Part shown: one piece after another, positions 27,647 through 37,757 of the stretch | Numbering within the stretch: position 1 is the first letter of the stretch | Layout of the letters: the number at the start of each line of letters is the position of its first letter | From: Sphingobacterium arenae | GTDB taxonomy: Bacteria; Bacteroidota; Bacteroidia; Sphingobacteriales; Sphingobacteriaceae | Length of the DNA: 64,000 bases | Direction: 5' to 3' | Assembly (NCBI RefSeq): GCF_014692505.1 | Contig: NZ_JACNYK010000001.1 | Span: forward strand, 1,559,922-1,623,921 | The notes under the pieces: model-generated | The model's database searches: none | Told to the model about the DNA's origin: nothing | Seen by the model: only the letters and a program-made list of their open reading frames with translations | Translations under genes and position numbers: made by a program

Positions 27647-30600
27647 TTAGAAGGTTATATCCAGACCTAGGTTAATGCGACGTACGGTGGGATACGCTCC
27701 ACCACCTGCACTGGCCGCGAAGTTTGATTCCCTATCGTCCGGCATCTTTGTCCATAAAAGCAAATTATTTCCGTTTATATAGACTCTGCAGGCATTGATC
27801 CCTAACCTGTTTACGATTTTTCCACTGAGCGTGTAAGCTACTTCAGCATTTTTCAAGCGTACATAAGATCCATCATACAGATAGCGAGTAGCATTTCCGG
27901 CGTAAGGAATAAGTGTGCCCCACCTAGGAAGGGGAACATCGCCACCACCGTTTTCTTTCGTCCAGTAAGTACCTTCGACGAAAGCTACGTTAGATCCGGA
28001 ATACGTGTTGAAGGTCGGAAAGTCTACCGTTCGAGATACATTATTCACTCCGTAGAATTGTACAAAAAGACTAATACCTTTCCATTCGCCCCCAATACTT
28101 GCATTATAGGTATTGTGTGGGGAACCCGAATAGCCGTAAGGTGCGGAATCGAATCGATCGATGATACCGTCGCCGTTAAAGTCGATAATGTTATAATCGC
28201 CTGGCAGCTTTAGATGGTTATTCGAGGTGCGTTCTGTGCTCCCGTATATATCATCCCAACTGGCTAAATGTCCGTGGTCGATATGGGTTCTATGTTGTCC
28301 CAATTGCCATCCGGCTTGCTTCTGATAAGCAGGTAATAACTCTGGATCATCTCGAAATAATACTTCATTAACTGCATGTGTCATGTTGGTGTTAGCCCAT
28401 AAGCGCAGGCCGTTGGCAAACCGATGATTGAAATTTAACTCCAGTTCATAGCCTTGTCCGCGCACACTTCCAAGATTAGCTCTCGCCGCAGTTTGTCCAA
28501 AATAACTGGGAATAGCCCGTCCATTTCCGTCGATAATAATGTCGGTTCTTAAGTCCCGAAAGAAATCGACACTGCCAGAAAGCATCCCATTTAAGAAGGA
28601 GTAATCGATGCCCAGGTTACGTTTTTCCACATTCTCCCAAAAGATATTGGGATTACCTAAATCCGTAATCCGATAAAAAGTAAATGGGGTATTTTGAATA
28701 GGACTACCCATTTGTGCGTTACCGCCAAATGCCCATTGGTCTCTATACAGCCAACGTCCACTAACGTTGTCGTCACCTATTTTCCCCCAAGAAGCCCTTA
28801 CTTTCAAGGTGTTTATAAATGGAAGGCCTTGCATGAATTTCTCATTGCTGATCACCCAACCGGCAGAAAGGGAGGGGAAGAAATCAAAGCGGTAATCCGG
28901 GCCAAACATTTCTGAACCATTGTAAGCGCCGTTTGCTTCAAAAAGATAACGGGCATCAAATGCGTAGGTAGTCCGAAATACCCAATCTTCCCGATAACGC
29001 GGAAACATGCTCCCAACAGCAAACTTTTCTCTTAAGAACAAGCCCATTACACCCACATTATGCTTATCGAACTGTCGGTTATAGTTTAATTGGGCAGAAT
29101 AATTGATACGACGGTACGTTGCTCCTTTATCTAGGGCTCCAGAAGCGGTCGTCCACCGGATACGGTCGGAATAATCCAGTTGGGTGGACCCATCAACTTG
29201 TTCTTCCCAAGTTATATTGCCTGTTTCCGGATCAATCCATTTACGGGGAGGTCCATTGTATAGATCATTGACTCCCCTTTCATGTTCGACAAAGGTATTG
29301 TCTAGGGAGTAGTTAGCCCGGAAGCTAAGCCCTTGGGTAACCATACTCAAGTCTTGCGTAATAATAAAATCGGTTGTCAATTGGGTATTGGTGCGCTTTT
29401 CTAAACCGGAAACGGCTAGATTATATACTGAATTCGGAACATCATGTTCTCTAGGGGTATAATAGCCCCACGTACCGTCGGAATATATCGGACGCATCGC
29501 ATCTGGAGACGATCGGTAGGCAGAGGCCCAGAATGCATTATCGGTTTGGGCAGCCGAATTCCAAGGAAATTGACGTACGCCGTTAGACCCAAATAGCTTC
29601 GTTGAAAATTTCGTCGTACTGGTTAGATTAAAGTCGAGGTTGCTGCGTACATTCACACGGTTGTAGCCATAATTGGAAGTATAACCCCGGTTGTTTTCGA
29701 AAGATTTGAATAAATCACCTTCTTTAACATAATCAACTGAACCGAAATAGGTGACAAAATCTGTTCCTCCGGATACGTTGGCATTCGCACCGTAGGACAT
29801 GGCATGTGATCGAAAAAGTTCTTTTTCCCAATCCACATTGGGATATCGATCCCATTCCTCGGCATTGGCTGGATGCCGATATTTTAATAATATTTCTTCA
29901 GGTCGTATGTTTCCCCATCCGATTTGGTCAACGATAAGCTCATTCTCGATTACCCGATTACGCAGCGAAAGAGCATCATAGGCATCATATTTTGTTGGTA
30001 GTCGCGAGGCCACTTTTGCCGTGGTGTTCACGCGACCACGGATGACAGCCGTTCCAGATCGTCCCTGTTTGGTAGTAATAAGGATAACGCCATTTGCTCC
30101 TTTTACACCGAATACGGCGGTGGCGGAAGCATCTTTTAGTACAGAAATGCTTTCGACCGAGGCGATATCAATCCCGCTCATAGACCGTTCAACACCGTCG
30201 ACTAAAATTAGGGGAGAGCTACTGTTCCAGGATGTTTGTGCGCGGATTAAGATCTGTGGATCTTCGCCACCCGGCATACCAGAAGAGCTCGATGTCACCA
30301 GCCCAGGCAAATTACCGGTCAAGGCCATTCCGAGGTTAGTGACGCCCCCCGTGCGTTCAAGCACTTCACCGGTAGTTTGAGCGATCGCGCCTACCAAACT
30401 TTCTTTCTTCTGGGTTCCGTATCCCACAACGATCGTCTCTTCGATCTGGATACTTTCATTGGTGATGGTAATACGGAACTGATCTTGATGACCTATCGTT
30501 ACCTCGGTGCGGCTGTGGCCAACTTTGGAAACCACGATTGTATTTGCGTTTTGTGGCACCTGTGATAAGGTGAAAGCGCCGTTTACATCGGTAGACGCCA

Positions 30601-30811
30601 CGATGTTGCTGCCCATTACAACAACATTCGCATTCTCTACGGGGTTTTGGTGTTGGTCTATCACAATACCCTGGATCGTTCGGGTATTTTGGGCGACAGC
30701 AATCGTCATGGAGCTGATCCAGCCGATAAAAAGGATGATCAGCGATCGACGGGAGAAACCATTCAAACGCTGCCAATATCTCCAATGAGAATTAGTAGAT
30801 TCTATCATCAT
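27647..30811 (-). CDS. SusC/RagA-family TonB-dependent transporter (XusA-like), first gene of core xylan operon
   Basis: The 1054-residue receptor has a long signal peptide (about residues 1-40, ending TIAVAQ) and a carboxypeptidase-regulatory beta-sandwich (RTIQGIVIDQHQNPVENANV, about 43-120). TonB-box/plug motifs follow: TIVVGYGTQKKESLVGAIAQ, LILVDGVERSM, ISVLKDASATAVFGVKGANG and ILITTKQG. The barrel ends INLGLDITF with terminal Phe. It imports xylan oligosaccharides with the SusD at 25719. The transcription unit 30811 to 18268 runs SusC-SusD-SusC-SusD-DUF1735-GH10-like with gaps of 11-28 bases, one operon. In-frame alternative starts shortly downstream (second Met) would not change the mature protein. 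Confidence 0.95.
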   Translation of the reverse strand: MMIESTNSHWRYWQRLNGFSRRSLIILFIGWISSMTIAVAQNTRTIQGIVIDQHQNPVENANVVVMGSNIVASTDVNGAFTLSQVPQNANTIVVSKVGHSRTEVTIGHQDQFRITITNESIQIEETIVVGYGTQKKESLVGAIAQTTGEVLERTGGVTNLGMALTGNLPGLVTSSSSGMPGGEDPQILIRAQTSWNSSSPLILVDGVERSMSGIDIASVESISVLKDASATAVFGVKGANGVILITTKQGRSGTAVIRGRVNTTAKVASRLPTKYDAYDALSLRNRVIENELIVDQIGWGNIRPEEILLKYRHPANAEEWDRYPNVDWEKELFRSHAMSYGANANVSGGTDFVTYFGSVDYVKEGDLFKSFENNRGYTSNYGYNRVNVRSNLDFNLTSTTKFSTKLFGSNGVRQFPWNSAAQTDNAFWASAYRSSPDAMRPIYSDGTWGYYTPREHDVPNSVYNLAVSGLEKRTNTQLTTDFIITQDLSMVTQGLSFRANYSLDNTFVEHERGVNDLYNGPPRKWIDPETGNITWEEQVDGSTQLDYSDRIRWTTASGALDKGATYRRINYSAQLNYNRQFDKHNVGVMGLFLREKFAVGSMFPRYREDWVFRTTYAFDARYLFEANGAYNGSEMFGPDYRFDFFPSLSAGWVISNEKFMQGLPFINTLKVRASWGKIGDDNVSGRWLYRDQWAFGGNAQMGSPIQNTPFTFYRITDLGNPNIFWENVEKRNLGIDYSFLNGMLSGSVDFFRDLRTDIIIDGNGRAIPSYFGQTAARANLGSVRGQGYELELNFNHRFANGLRLWANTNMTHAVNEVLFRDDPELLPAYQKQAGWQLGQHRTHIDHGHLASWDDIYGSTERTSNNHLKLPGDYNIIDFNGDGIIDRFDSAPYGYSGSPHNTYNASIGGEWKGISLFVQFYGVNNVSRTVDFPTFNTYSGSNVAFVEGTYWTKENGGGDVPLPRWGTLIPYAGNATRYLYDGSYVRLKNAEVAYTLSGKIVNRLGINACRVYINGNNLLLWTKMPDDRESNFAASAGGGAYPTVRRINLGLDITF

Positions 30812-31472
30812 AGTTTATTTTAATTGATTATTATTTTAATAAAAGCACTTGTTAGTTGTCGCGCGATTGTGTGCCGTCTAATACATTGTTGATGAATAGG
30901 CCCACGGGTTGTGTCTGTTACGCATATTATTATTTTTGTTTAAATGGTTATATAAATTAGTTGTTGCTTCTCGCGCTAAATTTATCCTTATGTGCATCAG
31001 GACAAATAAAAAAACGCTGTTTCCGAGTTCTTTATTTCTGTTAGCAATGAAGATACTCTGGTTTATGAGGTTAAATGTCTATAAAACAATTTAAGAGCTC
31101 AAATTTTTGTGTTTCATTCTGATTTCTGTTTGTAACATGGTGTTTTAACGTTCATATTATCAGTCAGTTAAAATGTATTTTATGGTTTTGGTTCTTCCAC
31201 AGTCTAGACGTTTTTTTTGGAAGGAGATAACGATGTTTTTACTTCTCGATGTTGCATATCCCTTTCTATTTATTTCAAATGGTGTCATTTTAAGGTTTTA
31301 TGGGTTGGTGGTTATTTTATTCTGCCACTGCCTTTTCGTAAAGACGTGGACAAGTTTGTAATTTAGCGATAAGCTAATTAACGATATCCATACGATCAAG
31401 CCATTGGATAAGGAAGCTATAATTATTGCGGTCCAAAAGGTTCTGGATAGGAAAAATAAAAAAACGCTCATT
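30812..31472. promoter_or_regulatory. AT-rich divergent control region between SusC and GH2 operons
   Basis: This region of about 660 bases lies between two divergent xylan operons and should contain both promoters, and probably HTCS-binding sites. Elements one base off the -7 consensus are present for the plus direction (TCTGTTTG 31125-31132, CAAGTTTG 31351-31358) but without correctly spaced -33 TTTG. The region contains one short hydrophobic reading frame with a strong ribosome-binding site (31233-31361, listed separately). Nothing else is recognisable. Confidence 0.35.
31233..31361 (+). CDS. Possible 42-residue hydrophobic leader or small membrane peptide
   Basis: ATG at 31233 is preceded by AAGGAGA (31221-31227), a near-ideal Shine-Dalgarno sequence five bases ahead. 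Such sites are rare in Bacteroidota, and most genes in this window lack one. The frame encodes 42 residues, largely hydrophobic (FLLLDVAYPFLFISNGVILR...), enough for one or two membrane spans, and ends in TAA 111 bases before the GH2 start. It could be a leader peptide in the 5' untranslated region of the nine-gene operon or chance. No homolog is recognised. Confidence 0.25.
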   Translation: MFLLLDVAYPFLFISNGVILRFYGLVVILFCHCLFVKTWTSL

Positions 31473-34193
31473 ATGATATATGTTAAACAGATTGTCACAT
31501 TATTTCTAGCAATTCTTTCGTTCGGCTTTGTTTTAGGTCAACAGGAGGCTAAAAATTCTCGTGAACGGATTTTGTTATCGGATGATTGGAAATTCTTCCG
31601 TTATGAAAATGATGGAGATAGCCTTATTTATGATGTTAGACCGGAGGTAAAAGAAGATATTGACAAGCGGGAAGCAGACGCTAAACCTGTGGAGGGTGAT
31701 AAAGCGACTACCGAAGCATTTGTACTCAAACCGTGGATATTACCATCAGGAAATGCATTTTTAAAAGATAAAGAAAAACACCACCAAATACCAGATGGTC
31801 ACCCCGGAACAGACTTCCCTTTTGTACAAGCTGATTTTGACGATAGCACATGGGAGCAGATCACGGTACCACACGATTGGGCAGCTCGAGGTGAATTTTA
31901 TAAAGGGTGGGATGTGCCTATTGGCGGAGGAATGGGGCGATTGCCCGTGCAAGGCGTAGCATGGTATCGTAAAAAATTAGAAATCCCATTATCGGATAAA
32001 GGAAAATCGATCTACTTAGATGTAGATGGTGCGATGTCTTATGCGATGGTATGGATAAACGGCAAATTGGCTGGAGGCTGGCCTTTTGGCTATGCGTCGT
32101 TTCGGATCGATTTAACACCTTATATTATCCCTGGTGGCGACAACCAATTGGCCATTCGTTTGGATAATCCGGCAAGTTCGTCGAGATGGTATCCGGGAGC
32201 GGGCTTGTATCGAAATGTATGGTTGACAAAAACTGATCCTATACAGGTAGATCAATGGGGGACGTTTATCCGTTCGATGAACGTGTCGGAACAGTCAGCC
32301 GATGTGACCTTAGATGTAACAGTAGCCAATAAGGGAAATGAACAGCGCAATATAAAAGTTATTACATCTGCCTATTGGATAGACAGGGAAGGGAAACGGC
32401 GTTCAAAGGCAGATTTTACGTTTCCTGAGCAGAGTAAGGTATTGCAAATAGGACGGAAAGCTGTTTTTTCAGCGCTTGCTACCGTTCGCAATCCCAAACT
32501 TTGGGGACCTGCCCCAGAACAGACACCACACCGCTATATAGCAGTAACGGAGGTGTATGTTGATGGTAATCTAGCGGATACCTATGAGACAAAATTTGGA
32601 ATTCGATCTTTGGAATTTGATGGAACGAATGGACTTTTTGTCAACGGCCAGCATGTGATTATGAAGGGTGTTAATCAGCACCACGACTTAGGCGCATTGG
32701 GGGCAGCATTTAACCGTCGAGCCGCCGAAAGGCAATTGGAAATGTTGCAGGAGGTGGGATGTAATGCCATACGCATGGCGCATAATCCACCTGCACGCGA
32801 ATTACTGGAGCTCACCGATAGTTTGGGTTTTTTGGTAGTGGATGAGATTTTTGATAACTGGAAATTACGTAAGACGCCGTTGGATTTTCATTTGATTTTT
32901 GACGATTGGCACGAACAGGATATTCGTGCATTTATGCGCCGAGATCGTAACCACCCATCGGTTATTATGTGGAGTTATGGTAACGAAGTAGGGGAGCAGT
33001 ATACCGAAGATGAAGGCGCACAGCTTTCGGCCAAACTGAACGCCATCGTTAAAGAAGAAGATAGTAGCAGGCCGACAACAGTTTCGATGAATTATGCCAA
33101 AGCGCATATGCCTTTTGCATCCGTAGCTGATATCATTAGCTTAAACTATCAGGGAGAAGGTATACGAGATGCGCCAGCTTATCGGCACTTGAAAGGTATT
33201 ACTGCTCCACCCTCGTTTGGGGCGTTTCGGGAAAAACATCCGAATACGATGATCATCAGTAGTGAAAATGCGGCAGCCGTCAGTAGCCGTGGAGAGTATT
33301 TTTTTCCGGTATACCCCGAGAATAGCGCACCTATAGACGAAGGGCAGGGAGGAAATAACGAACTGGCGCAAGTAAGCGGTTATGAACTCTATACGGTGCC
33401 TTTCGGCTCGAGTGCAGATAAGGTATTCGCAACGATGGACGAAAATCCTTATGTAGCCGGTGGATTTGTATGGACGGGCTGGGACTATATTGGTGAACCA
33501 ACGCCTTATTATCAGTCTAAGAGCTCTTATTTCGGAATGATTGATCTGGCAGGGTTTAAAAAGGATCGTTTTTACCTGTATCAATCTTATTGGAGACCAG
33601 ATTTCCCGATGGCTCATATTCTGCCGCATTGGAACTGGCCCGAGCGGATTAATGATACGGTTCCAGTACATGTATTCACTTCTGGTGATGAGGCAGAGCT
33701 ATTTTTAAATGGTAAATCCTTGGGACGTAAAATGAAAGAGAAAGGCGACTATCGTTTGCGTTGGGATGACGTGGTATACCAGCCGGGTGAATTACAGGTG
33801 ATTGCTTATAAAAACGGACAAAAATGGGCGGAGAATAAAGTTAGAACGACAGATGCTGCCGTTGCGTTGCGCTTAACAAGTGATAAGCCAACAATTAAAT
33901 CAGACGGAGAAGATTTGATTTTTGTAACGGTAGATGTGGTGGATGATCGCGGTGATATTGTGCCGCGTAGCAACCAAGATTTAATCTTTACTATTGAGGG
34001 TCCGGGTGAAATTGTGGCGACAGATAATGGAAATGCGAATGATCTGGTATCGTTTGCATCACTGGAACGCAAGGCGTTTAACGGAAAAGCACTGACGATA
34101 ATACAGGCAAAAAAAGGACAGACAGGAGCGATTAAAGTAACGGTAAAATCGGGACATCTAAAAGGTGGCAACCTCTTACTGGAAGTAAAATGA
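31473..34193 (+). CDS. GH2 glycoside hydrolase (beta-galactosidase/beta-glucuronidase type), exported
   Basis: The product has 906 residues from ATG 31473, chosen because a clean signal peptide (ending FVLGQ) begins there; an in-frame ATG at 31404 adds 23 polar residues. The GH2 order is visible: sugar-binding jelly-roll (GVAWYRKKLEIPL..., WYPGAGLYRNVWL), an Ig-like domain, then the barrel with KGVNQHHDLGALG, NAIRMAHNPP, acid/base Glu505 in SYGNEVGEQ and nucleophile Glu598 in IISSENAAA. A DUF4982-like domain (about 720-800) and an Ig-like domain (about 805-905) follow. GH2 enzymes in xylan loci remove terminal galactose or similar side-chain sugars; the exact sugar cannot be read here. It is the first gene of a nine-gene operon. 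Confidence 0.92.
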   Translation: MIYVKQIVTLFLAILSFGFVLGQQEAKNSRERILLSDDWKFFRYENDGDSLIYDVRPEVKEDIDKREADAKPVEGDKATTEAFVLKPWILPSGNAFLKDKEKHHQIPDGHPGTDFPFVQADFDDSTWEQITVPHDWAARGEFYKGWDVPIGGGMGRLPVQGVAWYRKKLEIPLSDKGKSIYLDVDGAMSYAMVWINGKLAGGWPFGYASFRIDLTPYIIPGGDNQLAIRLDNPASSSRWYPGAGLYRNVWLTKTDPIQVDQWGTFIRSMNVSEQSADVTLDVTVANKGNEQRNIKVITSAYWIDREGKRRSKADFTFPEQSKVLQIGRKAVFSALATVRNPKLWGPAPEQTPHRYIAVTEVYVDGNLADTYETKFGIRSLEFDGTNGLFVNGQHVIMKGVNQHHDLGALGAAFNRRAAERQLEMLQEVGCNAIRMAHNPPARELLELTDSLGFLVVDEIFDNWKLRKTPLDFHLIFDDWHEQDIRAFMRRDRNHPSVIMWSYGNEVGEQYTEDEGAQLSAKLNAIVKEEDSSRPTTVSMNYAKAHMPFASVADIISLNYQGEGIRDAPAYRHLKGITAPPSFGAFREKHPNTMIISSENAAAVSSRGEYFFPVYPENSAPIDEGQGGNNELAQVSGYELYTVPFGSSADKVFATMDENPYVAGGFVWTGWDYIGEPTPYYQSKSSYFGMIDLAGFKKDRFYLYQSYWRPDFPMAHILPHWNWPERINDTVPVHVFTSGDEAELFLNGKSLGRKMKEKGDYRLRWDDVVYQPGELQVIAYKNGQKWAENKVRTTDAAVALRLTSDKPTIKSDGEDLIFVTVDVVDDRGDIVPRSNQDLIFTIEGPGEIVATDNGNANDLVSFASLERKAFNGKALTIIQAKKGQTGAIKVTVKSGHLKGGNLLLEVK

Positions 34194-34238
34194 GTAGGCT
34201 AAACATGACATTTATACAAATAAATTAACCATAAAATA

Positions 34239-36833
34239 ATGAAAGACTTTATACTATTACTACTGTTAACCCTGACTGGCTTAAATGCGCTGGCAATAGA
34301 TCATAAAGGGATAACCTCCCATGAATTGTCAGCTAGCCGATTCACGCTGATTGAAAAAGGCATATCGAGTACAATATTAATCGATCAAAACGATGATAAA
34401 GGGGTAATGATTGCCGCCCAGAATCTCCAGGAAGATTTTGCGAGAGTTTCCGGCAGTCGTGCGCCGCTCATATTCGAGCCTAATGGGAACCGTTTGATTA
34501 TAATTGGCACGTTAGAGAGCCATTACATCAAGGATTTGATAAAGAACAAGAAAATTGATGGAACGCAACTGCATGGTAAAAACGAAAAATACTTGATGAC
34601 CGTAGTCGATAATCCTTTAGGAGGTGTAAAGGAAGCGTTAGTGATCGTCGGCAGTGATAAGCGCGGCACCATATACGGTATATACGAGCTGTCTGAACAG
34701 ATGGGTGTTTCTCCTTGGTATGATTGGGCGGATGTGCCGGTCCAACCGCAACAGAATTTAGCGATTGATCGGGGGCAACATACGGCGGGTGAACCGGCTG
34801 TAAAATACCGCGGAATATTCTTGAACGACGAAGCCCCTTGTTTAACAGGCTGGGTAAAGCATACGTATGGGACGAATTACGGCGACCACAGGTTCTACGG
34901 CCGTGTATTCGAACTAATTCTCCGCTTACGCGGTAATTTTTTATGGCCTGCGATGTGGAGCTGGAGCTTCTACGGGGACGATCCGGAAAATAGTAAACTA
35001 GCCGATGAGATGGGAGTCATTATCGGTACCACGCACCACGAGCCGATGGCGCGTAACCATCAGGAATGGGCAAGGAAGCGAAAAGACTACGGCGTGTGGG
35101 ATTATAGCAAAAATCAAACGGTGATTGATCGCTTTTTCCGTGAAGGGATTGAGAGAGCGTCCGGTACGGAAGACTTGATCACTATAGGTATGCGTGGCGA
35201 TGGCGATACACCGATGGGAGGTAAAGAAGGCGAGGATCACAACTATGTAGCGCGTGACGAAGAAAATATCAAACTGCTGGAGGAAATTATCAAAAATCAG
35301 CGTCAGATCATAAAGGATGTAACGGGCGAAACCCCGGAGAAAACACCACAGGTGTGGGCTATATATAAAGAAGTACAACGTTATTTTGATATGGGATTAA
35401 GACCACCCGATGATGTCATCATGCTACTTTGTGACGATAACTGGGGGAATGTACGCCGCCTACCTCAAGGAGAAGAAAGAAATCATCCTGGGGGATGGGG
35501 CATGTACTACCATTTCGACTATGTAGGTGCGCCCCGTAATACAAAATGGTTGAATGTTAGTCCAATTCAGAACATATGGGAGCAGTTGCAACTGACATAC
35601 GATTACGGCGTAGACAAGCTTTGGGTAGTGAACGTAGGTGACTTAAAGCCCATGGAATATCCGATTACTCTTTTCTTAGACATGGCTTGGAATCCGAATA
35701 ACTTCACGATAGATAACCTCCTAGAACATACACGCGAATTCTGCGCCCAGCAGTTTGGTGAAAAGCAGGCAGATGAGGCGATGCGTATTCTAAATCTGTA
35801 TAGTAAATACAATGGACGTGTTACCCCTGAAATGCTCGATCGTCATACCTATAATATCGAGACAGGGGAATGGAAACAGGTATCCGACGAATACATCAAG
35901 CTCGAAGCCGAAGCGCTTCGCCAATATCTTACACTCCAGCCGGAATATCGAGATGCTTATAAGCAACTGATCCTGTACCCCGTACAAGCGATGGCAAATC
36001 TATACACCATGTACTATGCGCAGGCAATGAATCATAAGCTATATAAGGAGAACAATCCGCAAGCAAATAATTGGGCAGACAAGGTTGAAGAAGCATTCAA
36101 ACGCGATGCGGAATTAAGTTACGATTATAATCACGTGATGTCTGACGGTAAATGGAACGGCATGATGACCCAAAAGAAAATTGGATATACGTCGTGGAAT
36201 GATAATTTCCCAGAAGATACATTGCCGGAAATTTACCGTCTGGAAAACCCCGAAGAAGCGGTTGGGGGATATGTTTTTACAGGGAAGGATGGTGTTGTCG
36301 TGATCGAAGCGGAGCATTATTTTGAAGCTGATAACGCATCGGAAGCAGAGTGGACCGTTATTCCGCATATGGGACGTACCTTGAGCGGTATGGCATTGAT
36401 GCCTTATTCGAAACCCGTCGAAGGAGCGTCTTTATCTTATAAGATGCAGATTCCGAAGGACGTCACCGAAGTGAATGTGCATGTGGTCGTTAAATCGACT
36501 TTGGCATTTCACGATGGCAAGGGGCATGAATACATGGTGGGATTTGAGGATGGTACAGAAAAAATGATAAACTTCAATGCTGACCTGAACGAAGAACCGG
36601 AAAATGTTTATAGCGTATTCTATCCTACGGTCGCTCGCCGTGTGGTGAAAAAGGAAGCGAAGTTTCAAGTACCCAACACGGTTGATGGTATGCAGACATT
36701 AACCCTGAAACCACTGGACCCAGGGATCGTATTCGAAAAAATAATTGTTGATTTTGGCGGCTATCAGGATACTTATCTTTTTATGGATGAGTCGCCAAAT
36801 AAGCGGATTTCAAGGGAAAACGCGAAAGATTAG
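34239..36833 (+). CDS. GH115 xylan alpha-(4-O-methyl)-glucuronidase
   Basis: The 864-residue protein has a signal peptide (residues 1-19, ending LNALA). GH115 is recognised by KYRGIFLNDEAPCLTGWV, LRLRGNFLWPAMWSWSF, IGTTHHEPMARNHQEW, VIMLLCDDNWGNVRRLP and NVGDLKPMEYPITLFLDMAW. The domain order is an N-terminal GH20b-like segment (about 45-190), the catalytic barrel (about 190-510), a helical region (about 520-640) and a C-terminal beta-sandwich (about 680-855). It releases (methyl-)glucuronic acid from both internal and terminal xylose units, so it can act on polymer or large oligosaccharides, unlike GH67. Its length is normal for the family. It follows GH2 by 45 bases and precedes the CE1 esterase by 73. 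Confidence 0.95.
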   Translation: MKDFILLLLLTLTGLNALAIDHKGITSHELSASRFTLIEKGISSTILIDQNDDKGVMIAAQNLQEDFARVSGSRAPLIFEPNGNRLIIIGTLESHYIKDLIKNKKIDGTQLHGKNEKYLMTVVDNPLGGVKEALVIVGSDKRGTIYGIYELSEQMGVSPWYDWADVPVQPQQNLAIDRGQHTAGEPAVKYRGIFLNDEAPCLTGWVKHTYGTNYGDHRFYGRVFELILRLRGNFLWPAMWSWSFYGDDPENSKLADEMGVIIGTTHHEPMARNHQEWARKRKDYGVWDYSKNQTVIDRFFREGIERASGTEDLITIGMRGDGDTPMGGKEGEDHNYVARDEENIKLLEEIIKNQRQIIKDVTGETPEKTPQVWAIYKEVQRYFDMGLRPPDDVIMLLCDDNWGNVRRLPQGEERNHPGGWGMYYHFDYVGAPRNTKWLNVSPIQNIWEQLQLTYDYGVDKLWVVNVGDLKPMEYPITLFLDMAWNPNNFTIDNLLEHTREFCAQQFGEKQADEAMRILNLYSKYNGRVTPEMLDRHTYNIETGEWKQVSDEYIKLEAEALRQYLTLQPEYRDAYKQLILYPVQAMANLYTMYYAQAMNHKLYKENNPQANNWADKVEEAFKRDAELSYDYNHVMSDGKWNGMMTQKKIGYTSWNDNFPEDTLPEIYRLENPEEAVGGYVFTGKDGVVVIEAEHYFEADNASEAEWTVIPHMGRTLSGMALMPYSKPVEGASLSYKMQIPKDVTEVNVHVVVKSTLAFHDGKGHEYMVGFEDGTEKMINFNADLNEEPENVYSVFYPTVARRVVKKEAKFQVPNTVDGMQTLTLKPLDPGIVFEKIIVDFGGYQDTYLFMDESPNKRISRENAKD

Positions 36834-36906
36834 CCGACGGAACAGTGTTTGGGAGCTTATGGTCATATACCATAAATTAACAACTATAGAAATAGATAAA
36901 CATGTT

Positions 36907-37734
36907 ATGAAAAAGATCATTTTAATCTTAGGAGCCGTACTGATATGGGGTGCTTCGGACGCACAAGATGTGAAAATTGCGCCGGCGGGATTCGATGTAC
37001 AGCGATCCGATATTGCCCACGGTAAAATAGATACCGTCGAGTACAATTCTAAAACGGTAGGGGTCAAGCGGAAGGCATTAATATATACCTCGCCGGGGTA
37101 TGATAAATCAAAGGAATATCCGGTGTTGTACCTGCTCCATGGCATAGGAGGAGATGAGTTGGAATGGTTTAGGCATGGTGTGCCACATATTATTTTGGAT
37201 AATTTATATGCAGACGGAAAAATAGAGCCGATGATCGTGGTATTACCCAATGGCCGGGCGATGAAGGATGATCGGGCAACCGGCGATATCATGGCCGGGG
37301 ATAAAGTAGAGGCCTTTTCTACTTTTGAGCGTGACCTGCTCGATGATTTGATTCCGTTCGTCGAACAAAAATACGCAGTAAAAAAAGATCGGGAACATAG
37401 AGCCTTGTTGGGTCTGTCTATGGGGGGCGGACAAGCGCTAAACTTCGGATTGGGAAACATGGATGTTTTTGCTTGGGTGGGTGGTTTCTCTTCGGCTCCA
37501 AATACGCGGACGCCTGAACAGCTGTTGCCTAATCCACAGGAGGCGAAAGATAAATTAAAACTTCTTTGGATTTCCTGCGGAGATCAGGATAGGTTGATGC
37601 GATTCACAGAGCGCACCCATGAATATTTGGAAAAGCATGAGGTTCCTCATATTTATTACATCGAACCGGGAGGGCATGATTTTAAGGTATGGAAAAATGA
37701 TCTATACCAAGTGAGTCAGCTTCTATTCCAATAA
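36907..37734 (+). CDS. CE1-type esterase (feruloyl / acetyl-xylan esterase family)
   Basis: The product has 275 residues from ATG 36907, where a signal peptide begins (MKKIILILGAVLIWGASDAQ); the longer in-frame extension to 36745 overlaps the GH115 gene in another frame and is not credible. The alpha/beta-hydrolase fold of the esterase D group is shown by YPVLYLLHGIGGDELEW, the nucleophile Ser171 in GLSMGGGQ, an acid in CGDQDRLM (Asp226 or Asp228) and His257 in GGHDFKVW. CE1 enzymes remove ferulate or acetate from arabinoxylan. The location between GH115 and GH95 supports a side-chain-stripping role. Which acyl group is removed is not determinable here. Confidence 0.92.
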   Translation: MKKIILILGAVLIWGASDAQDVKIAPAGFDVQRSDIAHGKIDTVEYNSKTVGVKRKALIYTSPGYDKSKEYPVLYLLHGIGGDELEWFRHGVPHIILDNLYADGKIEPMIVVLPNGRAMKDDRATGDIMAGDKVEAFSTFERDLLDDLIPFVEQKYAVKKDREHRALLGLSMGGGQALNFGLGNMDVFAWVGGFSSAPNTRTPEQLLPNPQEAKDKLKLLWISCGDQDRLMRFTERTHEYLEKHEVPHIYYIEPGGHDFKVWKNDLYQVSQLLFQ

Positions 37735-37757
37735 AAACCTATTCTTAACGCGATAAT

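Noticed and set aside
22821..30811. Duplicate SusC/D pairs as a recent tandem duplication
   Set aside because: The two SusC proteins differ in length, N-terminal domains and sequence; this is the ancient tandem arrangement known for xylan systems.
30909..31094. 61-codon frame in the SusC/GH2 intergenic region
   Set aside because: No ribosome-binding site, low-complexity AT-rich composition and no similarity to a known small protein.
36810..37460. 216-codon minus-strand frame
   Set aside because: Antisense to the CE1 esterase gene, with no recognisable domain.
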